64,000 bases of DNA from Streptomyces sp. NBC_01314 (lineage in GTDB: Bacteria; Actinomycetota; Actinomycetes; Streptomycetales; Streptomycetaceae): assembly GCF_041435215.1 (NCBI RefSeq), contig NZ_CP108394.1:6262001-6326000 (forward strand), read 5' to 3'. This document shows, piece after piece, positions 50,930 through 59,775 of this stretch. Below the pieces are notes generated by a model, which saw only the letters and a program-made list of their open reading frames with translations, was not told where the DNA came from and did no database searches. Both the position numbers and the translations under genes were made by a program. Every line of letters starts with the position of its first letter. Position 1 is the first letter of the stretch.

Positions 50930-51862
50930 CTATGAGCGATCAGCGGCCACAGCCGTTACGCGGGCCACGGAGCCGATCTCAAGAGCCGTCCACATCGAGC
51001 CGTCCGGCCCCAGCGCGATGCCGTGGGGCTCCGAGGAGGGGGTCGGCAGATCATGTTCCTGGATGGTGTGGTGACGGCTGTCGTAGACGATCCGGCCCAC
51101 GCGGTTCGCGCCCCATTCGGTGAACCAGCAGCCGCCGTCGATGCCGGGGTCGGCGACGATGGCGTGCGGGCGGGACTCGGGGTCCGGGAGGGGGAACTCG
51201 TCGATCTTCCCGGCCGGTGTGATCCGCCCGATCTGCCCGGCCCCGATCTCGACGAACCAGATGGCCCCGTCACCACCTGCGGTGATGCCCACGGGACCGG
51301 CGGCCGGCGTCGGCAGCGGGTGGACCGTGACCTCTCCGTCCAGCGTGATGGCGCCGATCGCGTTCGCCCGGTTCATCGTGAACCACAGTCGGCCGTCCGG
51401 CCCGGCGGCGATGGCCGACGGAAACGCTCCGGAGAGCGGGAGCGGGAACTCGTCGACCTCACCCTCGGTCGTGATCCGCCCGATCCGGTCGGCCTCCGCC
51501 TCCGTGAACCACAGCGCGTCATCAGGACCGACCGCGATCCCGAACGGACCGGCATTCGGCGTCGACAAGGGGAAGGACGCGACCTCTCCGGCCGTACTGA
51601 TCCGCCCGATCCGATGCCCCAGGAACTCCGTGAACCACAGCGCGCTGTCCGGCCCGGCCGTGATGACCGACGGTCCGCCGGACGTCGATCCGAGCGCGTA
51701 CGACGTGGTCTCACCGTCGGGCGAGAGCCTGCCGATGCGCCCGGCGTGGACCAGCGTGAACCACAGCGCGCCGTCCGGTCCGGCGGTGATCCCGTACGGC
51801 CCCGCCTTGGCGTCGGAGACGGGGAACTCCGTGATGGACACGGTCGGCGGTCGAGAAGGCAT
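50930..51862 (-). CDS. vgb: virginiamycin B lyase (Vgb) family beta-propeller
   Basis: 310 aa from ATG 51862. Seven repeats of about 42 residues, each with G-GPDGALWFTE-like and GRI-GEV-FPLP-like strands, form a propeller (SDAKAGPYGITAGPDGALWF at the start). Catalytic residues known for Vgb appear preserved: Tyr in AGPYGIT, His in SRPHAIVADP, His in SEPHGIALGPDG and Glu in TALEIGSVARV. The family linearises streptogramin B antibiotics by an elimination reaction. It is followed upstream by a GNAT gene 16 bp away, and the two may form a resistance-type operon. True lyase activity is likely but unproven, since many propellers resemble it. Confidence 0.82.
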   Translation of the reverse strand: MPSRPPTVSITEFPVSDAKAGPYGITAGPDGALWFTLVHAGRIGRLSPDGETTSYALGSTSGGPSVITAGPDSALWFTEFLGHRIGRISTAGEVASFPLSTPNAGPFGIAVGPDDALWFTEAEADRIGRITTEGEVDEFPLPLSGAFPSAIAAGPDGRLWFTMNRANAIGAITLDGEVTVHPLPTPAAGPVGITAGGDGAIWFVEIGAGQIGRITPAGKIDEFPLPDPESRPHAIVADPGIDGGCWFTEWGANRVGRIVYDSRHHTIQEHDLPTPSSEPHGIALGPDGSMWTALEIGSVARVTAVAADRS

Positions 51863-51878
51863 GGTTTCGGGTCCCCGT

Positions 51879-52517
51879 TCAGTGGCTGTCGGCTGTCGTT
51901 GTACGAGCTAGGCGGGCCTCCAGCGCCGTCCGGCAGTCCGGCCACTCCGTCGCCGTGATCGAGAAGATCGCGGAGTCGCGGAGGCGGCCGTCCTCCCCCG
52001 GTGCCCAGGAGCGGGACCAGTTCCGCAGTACGCCCTCGAAGCGGGCGCCCACCCCTTCGATCGCCGCCCTCGAACGCCCGTTGCGCGCATCCGTCTTCAG
52101 GTCGACGCGGGCCACGCCCCACTGCTCGAAGGCATGCCGGAACAGCAGGTACTTGGCCTCGGTGTTCAGCCCCGTTCCCTGGGCCGACGCCGCGAGCCAG
52201 GTGTAGCCCACCTCGATGGCGCACAGCCCGCCGTCCCCCGTCGGCCACAGCCGCGGATCCAAGTAGGCCGTGGCCCCGACCGCCCGCCCCGACGCCCGCT
52301 CGACCTGTGCGTAAGGGGCCAACTGCCCGGCGGCGGCACGGGTGAGCTGAGCGTCGACGTACGCCTCGACCTCGGCCGCCCTGGGCACCCACGTGAACCG
52401 GTACGAACCCCGGTCCTCCTCCGCCGCCACGGCCAGATCCGCCGCGTGGCGGTGATCCAACGGCTCCAGACGCACTCGCGTGCCCTCCAGAACCGGCCCT
52501 TCAAGCGTGAAACTCAT
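51879..52517 (-). CDS. GNAT-family N-acetyltransferase
   Basis: 212 aa from ATG 52517 ([20 protein letters not shown]); an ATG 39 bases upstream would add a non-conserved lead. RimJ/RimL-type motifs: [60 protein letters not shown] (acetyl-CoA loop, here atypical) and [20 protein letters not shown]. It ends with [19 protein letters not shown], the usual finish of this group. Substrate unknown: protein N-terminus or drug. Upstream of the Vgb gene on the same strand. Confidence 0.88.
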   Translation of the reverse strand: MSFTLEGPVLEGTRVRLEPLDHRHAADLAVAAEEDRGSYRFTWVPRAAEVEAYVDAQLTRAAAGQLAPYAQVERASGRAVGATAYLDPRLWPTGDGGLCAIEVGYTWLAASAQGTGLNTEAKYLLFRHAFEQWGVARVDLKTDARNGRSRAAIEGVGARFEGVLRNWSRSWAPGEDGRLRDSAIFSITATEWPDCRTALEARLARTTTADSH

Positions 52518-52867
52518 CTGCCGCCCATGCCAATCGAATACGGGTACAGCGTTCATGCAGCCTTCGTTCCCAGGGTGCTCCGGGGTGCTCCGGGAGCATT
52601 CCGGAGGGCGTGCGTGGTCATGCGACCCCGCTAGGGCTCCGACGGCACAGCGTTCCAGAGCGCTCGTGTCGTGTCGCGTGAATTCCGGGCGGGGAGGAGC
52701 TGATGACGGTCGGCGTGGCGCGGGCGAACGTGGCGGATCTCGTCGCTCACGCGGCCCGGGAGGGAGTTCGTGTTCGTGGCGTGTCGGCCATCGGCGGTTT
52801 GACTGATTCGGCCCTTTTGCTTGTTTTTATGGAACGGGCACAGTCGTCATCATGGATGGACGGATCG
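52518..52867. other. gene-poor stretch with an isolated start signal
   Basis: No convincing gene. A strong ribosome site (GGGGAGGAG) precedes ATG 52703 on the plus strand, which opens [20 protein letters not shown] and [20 protein letters not shown] before running antisense into the serine hydrolase gene. It may be the start of a lost gene. A 13/15 match to the 15-bp operator falls at 52857-52871, inside the end of the hydrolase gene. Confidence 0.3.
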
Positions 52868-53974
52868 TCAGTCGGCGAGCGCGGTGCCGACGATCGCCTT
52901 GATGTGCGCGAGGTCCGAGCCCGTCCCCGTGGGGTTCAGGGAGTACACCACGCGGTGTCTGAGGTCTCGGGTGGCGAAGAACCCGTTGTCCCAGCCGGGG
53001 CGAGAACCTGTCTTGCCCCATGCGTACTCGCCGCTGGGGAGCTGATAGCGCATGAGCCCGCCGACGCTGTAGCAGGCTTCCGGGCCGAAGCAGTTCGTGT
53101 TGGTGGCGGCGCTTCTCGCCTTCGGGACGTCGAACACCAGCCTTTGCTGGGCGGGCGGGAGCAGGCGACCCCGGAACAGCGCTGTCAGGAAGCGGTCGAG
53201 GTCGGCGGCGGTGGAAATCATGCCGCCTTCGGCCCATGGATACGGGCTCTGCTCGGTCACGTTCCGCCCGCCGACGTACACCTGTGCGTGGGGCGAGGGG
53301 ATCGTCGTGTCGTCGGCGGCGGGCAGGCTGGTGTGGCGCAGGCGCAGCGGCTGTGTGATCCGGCGCTCCAGTTCGTGGGCGAAGCGGTGACCGGTGACCC
53401 TCTCGACGATCAGGCCGAGGACGAGGGAGTTGAGCCCGTTGTACTGCTGCTCGGAGCCGGGGGCGGGTGGCGCGTCCGTGGCTGCGGCGAACGAGTCGCG
53501 GAGGCCGTCCTGGGGTGTCACCGCCTTCAGCCACCATCCGGTTCCGTCGGCCGGCCCGGGTGTCGCGGCGGGCTTGGGCAGGCCACTCGTGTGGTCGAGG
53601 AGCTGGCGTACGGTGACGCGGTCGTACGCGCCGGGCATCAGCCCGGGGACATACCGCCGCGCCGGTGCGTCAAGGTCGATCCGGTGCTCGGCAACGAGCT
53701 GTAGCACCACCGTGTTGGTGAACACTTTGGTGACACTGCCGATCCGGAAATACGCGTCAGCGGAGACCGGACCGGCAGCGGCCCCCACGCCGTCCCGTCT
53801 GACCAGCGCGCCCGCTACGACGTCGTCGGGCAGGCGGTCGAGGACATCCTGGACAGCGGGGTTCGCGGGAGCCGGGGCGCGGGAAGCAGCGATGGCGGCG
53901 GCCGCGGGCAGCGCCGCGCCGACGCTGAGAGCGGTGGTCAGGAAGAGGGCGGTGACGGCGCGGCGGATACGCAT
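52868..53974 (-). CDS. secreted serine hydrolase (class C beta-lactamase/DD-peptidase fold)
   Basis: 368 aa from ATG 53974 (MRIRRAVTALFLTTALSVGA), with GGAG 8 bases upstream. Signal peptide ends PAAAAIAA. Active-site motifs: SxxK in RIGSVTKVF near residue 80, the Tyr motif YNG in SEQQYNGLNSLVLG near 177 and the KTG triad in WGKTGSRPGWD near 325. Such proteins cut D-Ala-D-Ala or other esters and amides in the wall. It is one of two in the window (see 58769). The region upstream holds a sigma-factor remnant. Confidence 0.92.
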   Translation of the reverse strand: MRIRRAVTALFLTTALSVGAALPAAAAIAASRAPAPANPAVQDVLDRLPDDVVAGALVRRDGVGAAAGPVSADAYFRIGSVTKVFTNTVVLQLVAEHRIDLDAPARRYVPGLMPGAYDRVTVRQLLDHTSGLPKPAATPGPADGTGWWLKAVTPQDGLRDSFAAATDAPPAPGSEQQYNGLNSLVLGLIVERVTGHRFAHELERRITQPLRLRHTSLPAADDTTIPSPHAQVYVGGRNVTEQSPYPWAEGGMISTAADLDRFLTALFRGRLLPPAQQRLVFDVPKARSAATNTNCFGPEACYSVGGLMRYQLPSGEYAWGKTGSRPGWDNGFFATRDLRHRVVYSLNPTGTGSDLAHIKAIVGTALAD

Positions 53975-54017
53975 CGAGGTTTCTCCGAAGGGGCGTCGAC
54001 GGGCGGTGGGGACAACG

Positions 54018-54266
54018 TCAACTTTGCGGCAGCGGAGCGCCGTTGCCATCAGTGATCACCCTGATCGGAACCCTGGGTCGTCCCGGAGAGAGGCGACCTG
54101 GTTCTGCCGCCTGCGGCCGACGGCTTGGGCCACCGACCCTCTTCAACCAGGCCTCCTGAACGGCGTCGTCCGCCTCTCTGAGCGAGCCCGGCATCCGGTG
54201 GGCCACCGCCCGCAGATGGGAGCGGTGCTCCTCGAAGCCCCCGGCCAGAAATTCTGTCTCGCTCAC
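54018..54266 (-). pseudogene. ECF sigma factor, N-terminal remnant
   Basis: Reads MSETEFLAGGFEEHRSHLRA, then VAHRMPGSLREADDAVQEAW and LKRVGG, which is region 2 of a SigJ-type ECF sigma factor. After residue 46 the sequence breaks into low-complexity Arg/Pro codons and stops. The promoter-binding region 4 and SnoaL-like tail are missing. Confidence 0.72.
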
Positions 54267-54317
54267 CTGTCACACGCTCGCGTCGCGATCCATCAGTGCG
54301 GTGACTCGGTCAGACCA

Positions 54318-54740
54318 CTAGCCGCGCAGGTCCACCCGTACCGTCAGCAACCCCGACCCCAGTACCCGTACCGCCGCGCTGTTCATGCGAGGCAGGGTGC
54401 GCAGGCGGGCCACCGGGTCGTCGTCCGGGACGAGGTGGGCCGTGCCCTCGTGCCAGCGGCCCCGGAGGCGGACGCGGACCGAGGGGTCGGCCTTGATGTT
54501 GCGGATGTAGTGGGACTTCTCGCCGTACTCGGAGACCAGCCAGAACGTGTCACCGACGCGACGGCCGCCGATAGGGGTGCGGCGGGGGAGGCCGGAGGTG
54601 CGGCCGGTGGTCTCCAGGAGGGTCTGGATCGGTACGCGGCGCAGGACCGGGTTGGCGACGCGGCGCTGGAGGGCCGTGACGACGCGTTGCTTGAGCCCGG
54701 CGTGTTCCGGATGGTTCGCGTGCTCCGCACTGCGGGACAT
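54318..54740 (-). CDS. Ddn-type (deazaflavin-dependent) nitroreductase-family protein
   Basis: 140 aa from ATG 54740, with GAGGAG upstream. Motifs of the F420-binding split-barrel group: LLETTGRTSGLPRRTPIGGR, VGDTFWLVSEYGEKSHYIRN, then IKADPSVRVRLRGRWHEGTA and VPDDDPVARL. Members use reduced F420 to reduce quinones, nitro compounds or unknown metabolites. The gene lies in a window that also encodes FO synthase. Divergent from the EEP nuclease gene, 74 bp apart. Confidence 0.9.
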   Translation of the reverse strand: MSRSAEHANHPEHAGLKQRVVTALQRRVANPVLRRVPIQTLLETTGRTSGLPRRTPIGGRRVGDTFWLVSEYGEKSHYIRNIKADPSVRVRLRGRWHEGTAHLVPDDDPVARLRTLPRMNSAAVRVLGSGLLTVRVDLRG

Positions 54741-54814
54741 CGGCGTGGTTCTCCTCGAAGTGTGGGAGGTACGGACTACAGGATCGGGTACGGGGCGAAG
54801 GCGGTGGGTGGCCG

Positions 54815-55726
54815 GTGCGGGTCGTGACGTGGAATCTGTGGTGGAGGTTCGGGCCGTGGCAGGAGCGGCAGAAGGCGATCCTCGCCGTGCTGCGTGAACT
54901 GCGGCCCGACGTGGTCGGATTGCAGGAGGTCTGGCAGTGGGACGGGGAGAACGGGAACGGCGGGGGCAGCGGGGCGAATCTGGCCGGGTGGCTCGCCGGG
55001 GAACTCGGTCTGCACTGGGCCTGGGGCGCGTACGGCGACGCCGCGCGCTGGCAGCGGCGGATCGGGGACCCGGGCGTCGGGATCGGTAACGCCGTGCTGA
55101 GCCGGTGGCCCGTGTTGGAACGGGACTCCATCGGGCTGCCGACGGGAGAGGGCGGCAGCGCACGCGGCGCCCTCTACGCCCTCCTCGACGCCCCCGGCGC
55201 GCCCGTCCCCTTCTTTACCACTCACCTCAGCTCCGCCACCGACGCGTCCGCCGTGCGCTGCCGCCAGGTCACCGCGCTGGCCGAGTTCGTGGCCCGCCAC
55301 CGGGACCGGGGCGCCCATCCGCCGGTGATCACCGGGGACTTCAACGCCTGGCCGGATTCCGACGAGGTCCGGCTCTTCGGCGGCTACAGGACCGCGCCCG
55401 CCGTGCCCGGACAGTGCTTCTTCGACGTCTGGGAGTACGCCGAGCCGGGCACGCCGTCGGCCACCTGGGACATGGCGAACCCCTACGTCGCCGGGACGTT
55501 CGGGCCGAGCGTGCGGATCGACTACATCCACGTCGGACCGCCGGGGCCCGGCGGAATCGGGCACGTGCGCGCCGTACGGAGGGCGGGCGACGCCCCCGTC
55601 GACGGCGTATGGCCCTCCGACCACATGGCCGTCGTGGCCGACTTGGCGGAGGCCGGGGCGGACACGGTGGCGGACAGGGCGGACACGGTGGAGGCCGGGG
55701 TGGCGGACGGGGCCGGGGCACACTGA
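54815..55726 (+). CDS. endonuclease/exonuclease/phosphatase (EEP) family protein
   Basis: 303 aa from ATG or GTG at 54815 (MRVVTWNLWWRFGPWQERQK). Motifs: NLWW, GLQEVWQW near residue 35 (metal Glu), VITGDFNAWPDSDEVRLFGG near 170, RIDYIHVG near 232 and a final SDHMAVVADL near 270 with the catalytic His. No signal peptide. Such enzymes cut nucleic acid or sugar/inositol phosphates; substrate cannot be told. The C-terminus has a repeated ADTVADRADTVEAG tail. Convergent with the methyltransferase gene. Confidence 0.9.
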   Translation: MRVVTWNLWWRFGPWQERQKAILAVLRELRPDVVGLQEVWQWDGENGNGGGSGANLAGWLAGELGLHWAWGAYGDAARWQRRIGDPGVGIGNAVLSRWPVLERDSIGLPTGEGGSARGALYALLDAPGAPVPFFTTHLSSATDASAVRCRQVTALAEFVARHRDRGAHPPVITGDFNAWPDSDEVRLFGGYRTAPAVPGQCFFDVWEYAEPGTPSATWDMANPYVAGTFGPSVRIDYIHVGPPGPGGIGHVRAVRRAGDAPVDGVWPSDHMAVVADLAEAGADTVADRADTVEAGVADGAGAH

Positions 55727-55749
55727 AAACCCCCGGCCGCCCACGTGCC

Positions 55750-56607
55750 CTACGGCTTCCTGCCCAGCCCCCCGTGCTGCCCGATCGGCTTCGGCTGCGG
55801 CTTCGGCTCGCCCGCGCCCGCGCCCGCGGCATCCGTGGCGTCCGGGCGCCACAGCGGTACGGAGACGATGCCGGGGTCGACCAGGTCGAGGCCGTCGAAG
55901 TAGCCGGTGATCTGGTCGATGGGGCGCAGGAAGTACGGGACGGCGCCGGTCTCGTTGTAGGCGTCCTGCGCGTGCTCGTACTCGGGGTCGGTGCCCCGGG
56001 AGCCCTCGTTGATGTTGAGGTAGCTGCCGGAGGGGAGGCCGGCGAGGAGGCGGCGGACGATGTCGCGGGCCTCCTCGTAGTCGCCGACGTGGCCCAGGAT
56101 GCCGCTGAGGATCAGAGCCGTCGGCCGGGACAGGTCCAGCGTCCCGGCGGCTGCCTCCAGGATGCGGTCCGTGTCGTAGAGGCTGGCGTCGACGTACGCC
56201 GTGGCGCCCTCGGGTGAGGAGTAGAGCAGCGCGCGGGCGTGCGCGAGGACCATCGGGTCGTTGTCGACGTAGACGATCCTCGCCTCCGGCGCGCTGCGCT
56301 GGGCGACCTGGTGGGTGTTGTCGGCGGTGGGCAGGCCGGTGCCGACGTCCAGGAACTGCCGGACGCCCTCCACCTCCACCAGGTGCCGGATGCTGCGCCG
56401 CAGATACGCGCGGCTGCTGCGCGCGATGGTCACGATGCCGGGGAAGGCGCCGGCGTACGCGTCGCCGGCCGCCTCGTCCACCGGGTAGTTGTCCTTGCCG
56501 CCCAGCCAGTAGTTCCAGATGCGGGCGGAGGCGGGCACCGAAGTGTCGACCTTCTCCTTCGCCGCCGGAGCCGCCGCCGGGTCGGGCGTGGTCGCGTGAT
56601 CGGTCAT
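55750..56607 (-). CDS. SAM-dependent methyltransferase (DUF574 type)
   Basis: 285 aa from ATG 56607, with GGAGGAG at good spacing. Recognised by SARIWNYWLGGKDNYPVDEA near residue 27 and the SAM motif RQFLDVGTGLPTADNTHQVA near 85, followed by RIVYVDNDPMVLAHARALLY. The family is abundant in Streptomyces, often with several paralogues, and has no known substrate. The C-terminus ends in a Gly/Pro/Lys tail (GEPKPQPKPIGQHG). Confidence 0.93.
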   Translation of the reverse strand: MTDHATTPDPAAAPAAKEKVDTSVPASARIWNYWLGGKDNYPVDEAAGDAYAGAFPGIVTIARSSRAYLRRSIRHLVEVEGVRQFLDVGTGLPTADNTHQVAQRSAPEARIVYVDNDPMVLAHARALLYSSPEGATAYVDASLYDTDRILEAAAGTLDLSRPTALILSGILGHVGDYEEARDIVRRLLAGLPSGSYLNINEGSRGTDPEYEHAQDAYNETGAVPYFLRPIDQITGYFDGLDLVDPGIVSVPLWRPDATDAAGAGAGEPKPQPKPIGQHGGLGRKP

Positions 56608-56824
56608 GGGCGCCGTCTCCTCCGCCGTACAGGTGCGTCCACGCGAACGGACGTAGCCGTACAGACGCACGTGATGTGTCGAGTCAAACCTAAGGCCCAA
56701 CACAGCTATTTCGTACGCGGGTTCCCCCTACGGCCGCCCGACCTTCCAGCTGGCTGCAATCGCCGCCCTCTCGCCGCACCGCCGCCGTCCTGTCGCCGAC
56801 CGGGACAGCCGCCGCGTCGCCGCC

Positions 56825-58366
56825 CTACCGCCGCCCGAGGAAGATCGGGTTCGTGAAGGCCGCCAGCGGCCCCGGGAAGCCCGGCACGATCGGCGGCCTG
56901 CGGACCTCGGCACGTACGTACGCCGCGTACGAGGCCGTCGTACGCCATTCCGCCGAACCGGTGCCGGACTCCGGCAGCGCGGCCGAGGTGAACAGCGTGC
57001 CCTGGTCGGTGACGAGGCGAAGGGTGCAGCCGGCGGAGCCCGTCGCCCGCAGCCGGACGGTGACCGGGGTGTCCGGTGCCACCTTCAGCCGCTCACCGAT
57101 GCCCGCGTGCTCGCCGCGCGCCCCGGACGCGGTGAAGGACACGGACACGTCCTTGGACTCGGCGACGTACGAGCGGCCGGCCCGCAGGCCATCCTGGATG
57201 GCCTCCCTGGTCAGGTCGTCGGCGAGGACGACCGTCTGGGGGCGGCCGACGGGGTCGGGGTCGCGATGGGCGTCACTGTTGCCCATCGCCGGGATCCAGC
57301 CGCGGCCCTCCTTCACGGACGCCACGAGCATGCCGTCCCAGTCGGCGAGCGCCACCTCGTCCTCCGGTGAGTACGCGCCGTTCCACACCTCCACCGCGTC
57401 CGCCTCGCCGAAGCCGAACTTCCAGTTGCAGCCGATGCAGGTGGCGTGTGGGTGGGCCGGGACGACCAGGCCCCCGGCGCGGCGGATCTGCCGGGCGTAC
57501 TTGCCGAACCGGTTGTCCCGGGCCCGGTACCGCCAGTCGACGAACGTCCCCGGGTCGATGCCGAGCGCCACCACGTGACCGTTGCGCGTGGTCACCTCCT
57601 CGCCCAGCAGAATGAGGAGGTCGTCACCCGCGTGCTCGGCCCAGTGGGCGTGCGCGGACGGGGTGTTGTGCTCCGAGCTGTTGATGAAGTCCAGGCCCGC
57701 CGCGCGCGCCAGCGCCGCCAGCTCGGCGAGCGTACGGCGGCCGTCGGAGTACCAGGAGTGCAGATGGCAGTCGCCCCGGTACCAGGCCCGGCCCCGCCCC
57801 TTGGCCCGTTCCGGCGGGTACACCGGCCGTACCGCCGTGGCCGGCGTGCCGTACGTGAGGGTGATCGTGATCTCGTACGGCAGCCCGTCCGGCGCCACCG
57901 TGTACGGGCCCAGCGCGATGTGCCAGGTGCCGGGGCGGACCGGGCCCGGGAGGTAGCCCGGGGTCGCCTCGTCCGTCCGGATGAAGAACTCCGTGCGGGC
58001 ACCGCCCGACCAGCCCCGGAAGCCCGTGCCGCCGAGTTCCGTGCCGCGCTCGTCGAAGACACCGATGTCGAGCGCGTTGCCCATGGTGCCCGCCGGGACG
58101 GTTGGCCTCTCGTAGCTGTACGAGACCTTCAACTCCCGTACGCCCGAGGGTACTTCGACCGGCAGATACACGAAGTCGGGGGAGCCGGTGGGGAGGGTCC
58201 CCCGGATGGTCTTCGTCTCCTGGTCGCCGTCAGCGGCCTCGGCGCCGCTCGTCCCAAAGGTCACGCTTCCCAACGTAAGCGCGGCCGCCGCCGACGTCAC
58301 GAACAGCGCGCGCCTTCCGAGTCCGTTCCCGTTCCCGTTCCCGTCACCGTGGTGGTCGTCGCACAT
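56825..58366 (-). CDS. secreted CehA/McbA-type PHP metallohydrolase
   Basis: 513 aa from ATG 58366 (MCDDHHGDGNGNGNGLGRRA), preceded by GGGGAG at 7 bases; an upstream ATG at 58399 lacks a ribosome site. The twin-Arg-like RRALFVTSAAAALTLGSV suggests export. A beta-sandwich covers about 55-200, then the PHP domain: GDCHLHSWYSDGRRTLAELA (HxH), FINSSEHNTPS, VPAHPHATCIGCNWKFGF and GNSDAHRDPDPVGRPQTVVL. It should bind two or three metals and hydrolyse a phosphoester or carbamate. Substrate unknown. Divergent from the gene at 58403. Confidence 0.9.
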   Translation of the reverse strand: MCDDHHGDGNGNGNGLGRRALFVTSAAAALTLGSVTFGTSGAEAADGDQETKTIRGTLPTGSPDFVYLPVEVPSGVRELKVSYSYERPTVPAGTMGNALDIGVFDERGTELGGTGFRGWSGGARTEFFIRTDEATPGYLPGPVRPGTWHIALGPYTVAPDGLPYEITITLTYGTPATAVRPVYPPERAKGRGRAWYRGDCHLHSWYSDGRRTLAELAALARAAGLDFINSSEHNTPSAHAHWAEHAGDDLLILLGEEVTTRNGHVVALGIDPGTFVDWRYRARDNRFGKYARQIRRAGGLVVPAHPHATCIGCNWKFGFGEADAVEVWNGAYSPEDEVALADWDGMLVASVKEGRGWIPAMGNSDAHRDPDPVGRPQTVVLADDLTREAIQDGLRAGRSYVAESKDVSVSFTASGARGEHAGIGERLKVAPDTPVTVRLRATGSAGCTLRLVTDQGTLFTSAALPESGTGSAEWRTTASYAAYVRAEVRRPPIVPGFPGPLAAFTNPIFLGRR

Positions 58367-58402
58367 GCTGCTGCTCCCCAGGTCGGTCGTGAGTGACATG
58401 GC

Positions 58403-58753
58403 ATGGGTGGTGCGGGGGTGGTGCGTGCCACCTTCCTATGCGGTGGTGAACTGTGGGACAAGGGAGGGAAATCGCCGATCGCCGGTTTTCCATCGATCGC
58501 GTTCTTCATCGGACTGACGGGCTTCGCGCTGACCGTGATCGCCTGCGATCTCGTCTTCCTGTCCGGCCCTCTCGACCGGGCGGTCGCCTCGGTCCGCGTC
58601 CGCCTCGCCCGAGGGCGGAGGACCACCGGGGAACCGGCGACTCCGGCCGCGAAGCCGCCGGGGGACTCCGCCGGGGAACCGGCAACGGCCGTACGGGAGT
58701 CCGCTGTGAGCGGGACGAGCGGCGAGACCTCCCCCCACCCCGAACTCGTCTGA
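58403..58753 (+). CDS. small membrane protein
   Basis: 116 aa, start uncertain. One clear membrane span near residues 30-55 (FPSIAFFIGLTGFALTVIAC, DLVFLSG), a basic segment (RVRLARGRR) marking the inside and a Ser/Thr/Pro-rich tail. The stop lies 15 bp before the serine hydrolase start, with AGGAGAG between, so the two are probably one operon. Function unknown. Confidence 0.6.
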   Translation: MGGAGVVRATFLCGGELWDKGGKSPIAGFPSIAFFIGLTGFALTVIACDLVFLSGPLDRAVASVRVRLARGRRTTGEPATPAAKPPGDSAGEPATAVRESAVSGTSGETSPHPELV

Positions 58754-58768
58754 CAGGAGAGACACAAC

Positions 58769-59638
58769 GTGCGGACACCGACCTGCCTGCTGGGTGGAGC
58801 CGGCATCACCGACCGGGTCGCCCACGGCCACGACGCGGACCGCTTCGTGGAGATCGGCTCCCTCACCAAGGTGCTCACGGGAACCGTCCTCGCCCGGCTG
58901 GCGGCGGAGGGGGACGTCGGGTTCGACACCCCGCTGGAGGAGTGTGTCGACGACGTGCCGAGAGGGACGGGCATCACCCTCCGGCATCTCGCCGAGCACA
59001 CCTCGGGTCTGCCCCGCCTGCCCGCCGGGCCCACCGGCCCCCCGGACGATCCGTACGCCGGCTTCACGGAGACGGTTCTGCGGGAGTCGCTGCGCGATCT
59101 GGACCGGCTGGCGGCCGGACGGCTGGGGGAGGAGGAGTACTCCAACCTCGGCTACGCCGTGCTCGGGTACGCGCTCACGACCGCGACGGGACGTTCGTAC
59201 CAGCAACTGGTCGACAGCTGCGTCCTGTTGCCGCTCGGGCTGGAGGCGGGCGCGGTGACGGCGTGTCCGCCGGAGGAGCTCCGCCTCGTACCGCGCGATC
59301 TGTTCGGCCGGCCCCGCCCGCTGTGGACGCTCACCGGGCCGATCCTGTCGGCCGGCGGCCTGTGGTCCACCTGCCGGACGCTGGCGCACCTCCTGGTCGC
59401 CCTGCTCGTCGAACGCGGGCTCGGTGACCCGGCGCCCTCCTGGCAGCGCGGTCCCTCGATCCGGTGGCACAACGGCGCCACCCGGGGCTCGTCCGTCATG
59501 GCCGCCGCGCACGACGACGGCCGGTGGATCCTCCTCCACCGCCTCGGCGACGGGGCCCGCACGGACAGTCTCGCGAAGCAGACCCTCCTCGCGGCGGTCC
59601 CGCCGCGGGACGGACCGGACACGCGGGGCGCGTCGTGA
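58769..59638 (+). CDS. serine hydrolase (beta-lactamase fold), short form
   Basis: 289 aa from GTG 58769. Active-site motifs: SxxK in VEIGSLTKVLTG near residue 32, YSN in GEEEYSNLGYAVLGYALTTA near 127 and HNG replacing KTG in RWHNGATRGS near 232. EHTSGLPRLPAGPTGPPDD is typical of the group. It lacks a signal peptide and begins just before the catalytic Ser, so the N-terminus is shorter than usual for the family; it may stay inside the cell or use the upstream membrane protein. Confidence 0.85.
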   Translation: MRTPTCLLGGAGITDRVAHGHDADRFVEIGSLTKVLTGTVLARLAAEGDVGFDTPLEECVDDVPRGTGITLRHLAEHTSGLPRLPAGPTGPPDDPYAGFTETVLRESLRDLDRLAAGRLGEEEYSNLGYAVLGYALTTATGRSYQQLVDSCVLLPLGLEAGAVTACPPEELRLVPRDLFGRPRPLWTLTGPILSAGGLWSTCRTLAHLLVALLVERGLGDPAPSWQRGPSIRWHNGATRGSSVMAAAHDDGRWILLHRLGDGARTDSLAKQTLLAAVPPRDGPDTRGAS

Positions 59639-59775
59639 CGTTCACCCGGCTGTTGTGGGCTCAAGGACCACTTCACCGGCACCCGGCTCTGTTCGTCATA
59701 CGCCGACCGGCCGGCTCTCCTCAGTGCCGACCGGTCGGTATGGACATCCCCTTCCCGAGCCGCTAGAGATGACAC

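Noticed and set aside
52857..52871. Eighth copy of the CTGACG-N3-CGTCAG operator
   Set aside because: TGGACGGATCGTCAG matches 13 of 15 bases but lies in the last codons of the serine hydrolase gene with no catabolic gene downstream; probably chance.
56750..56840. CCGCCG-rich repeat stretch before the PHP gene end
   Set aside because: Low-complexity GC-rich sequence with no regular period or conserved symmetry.
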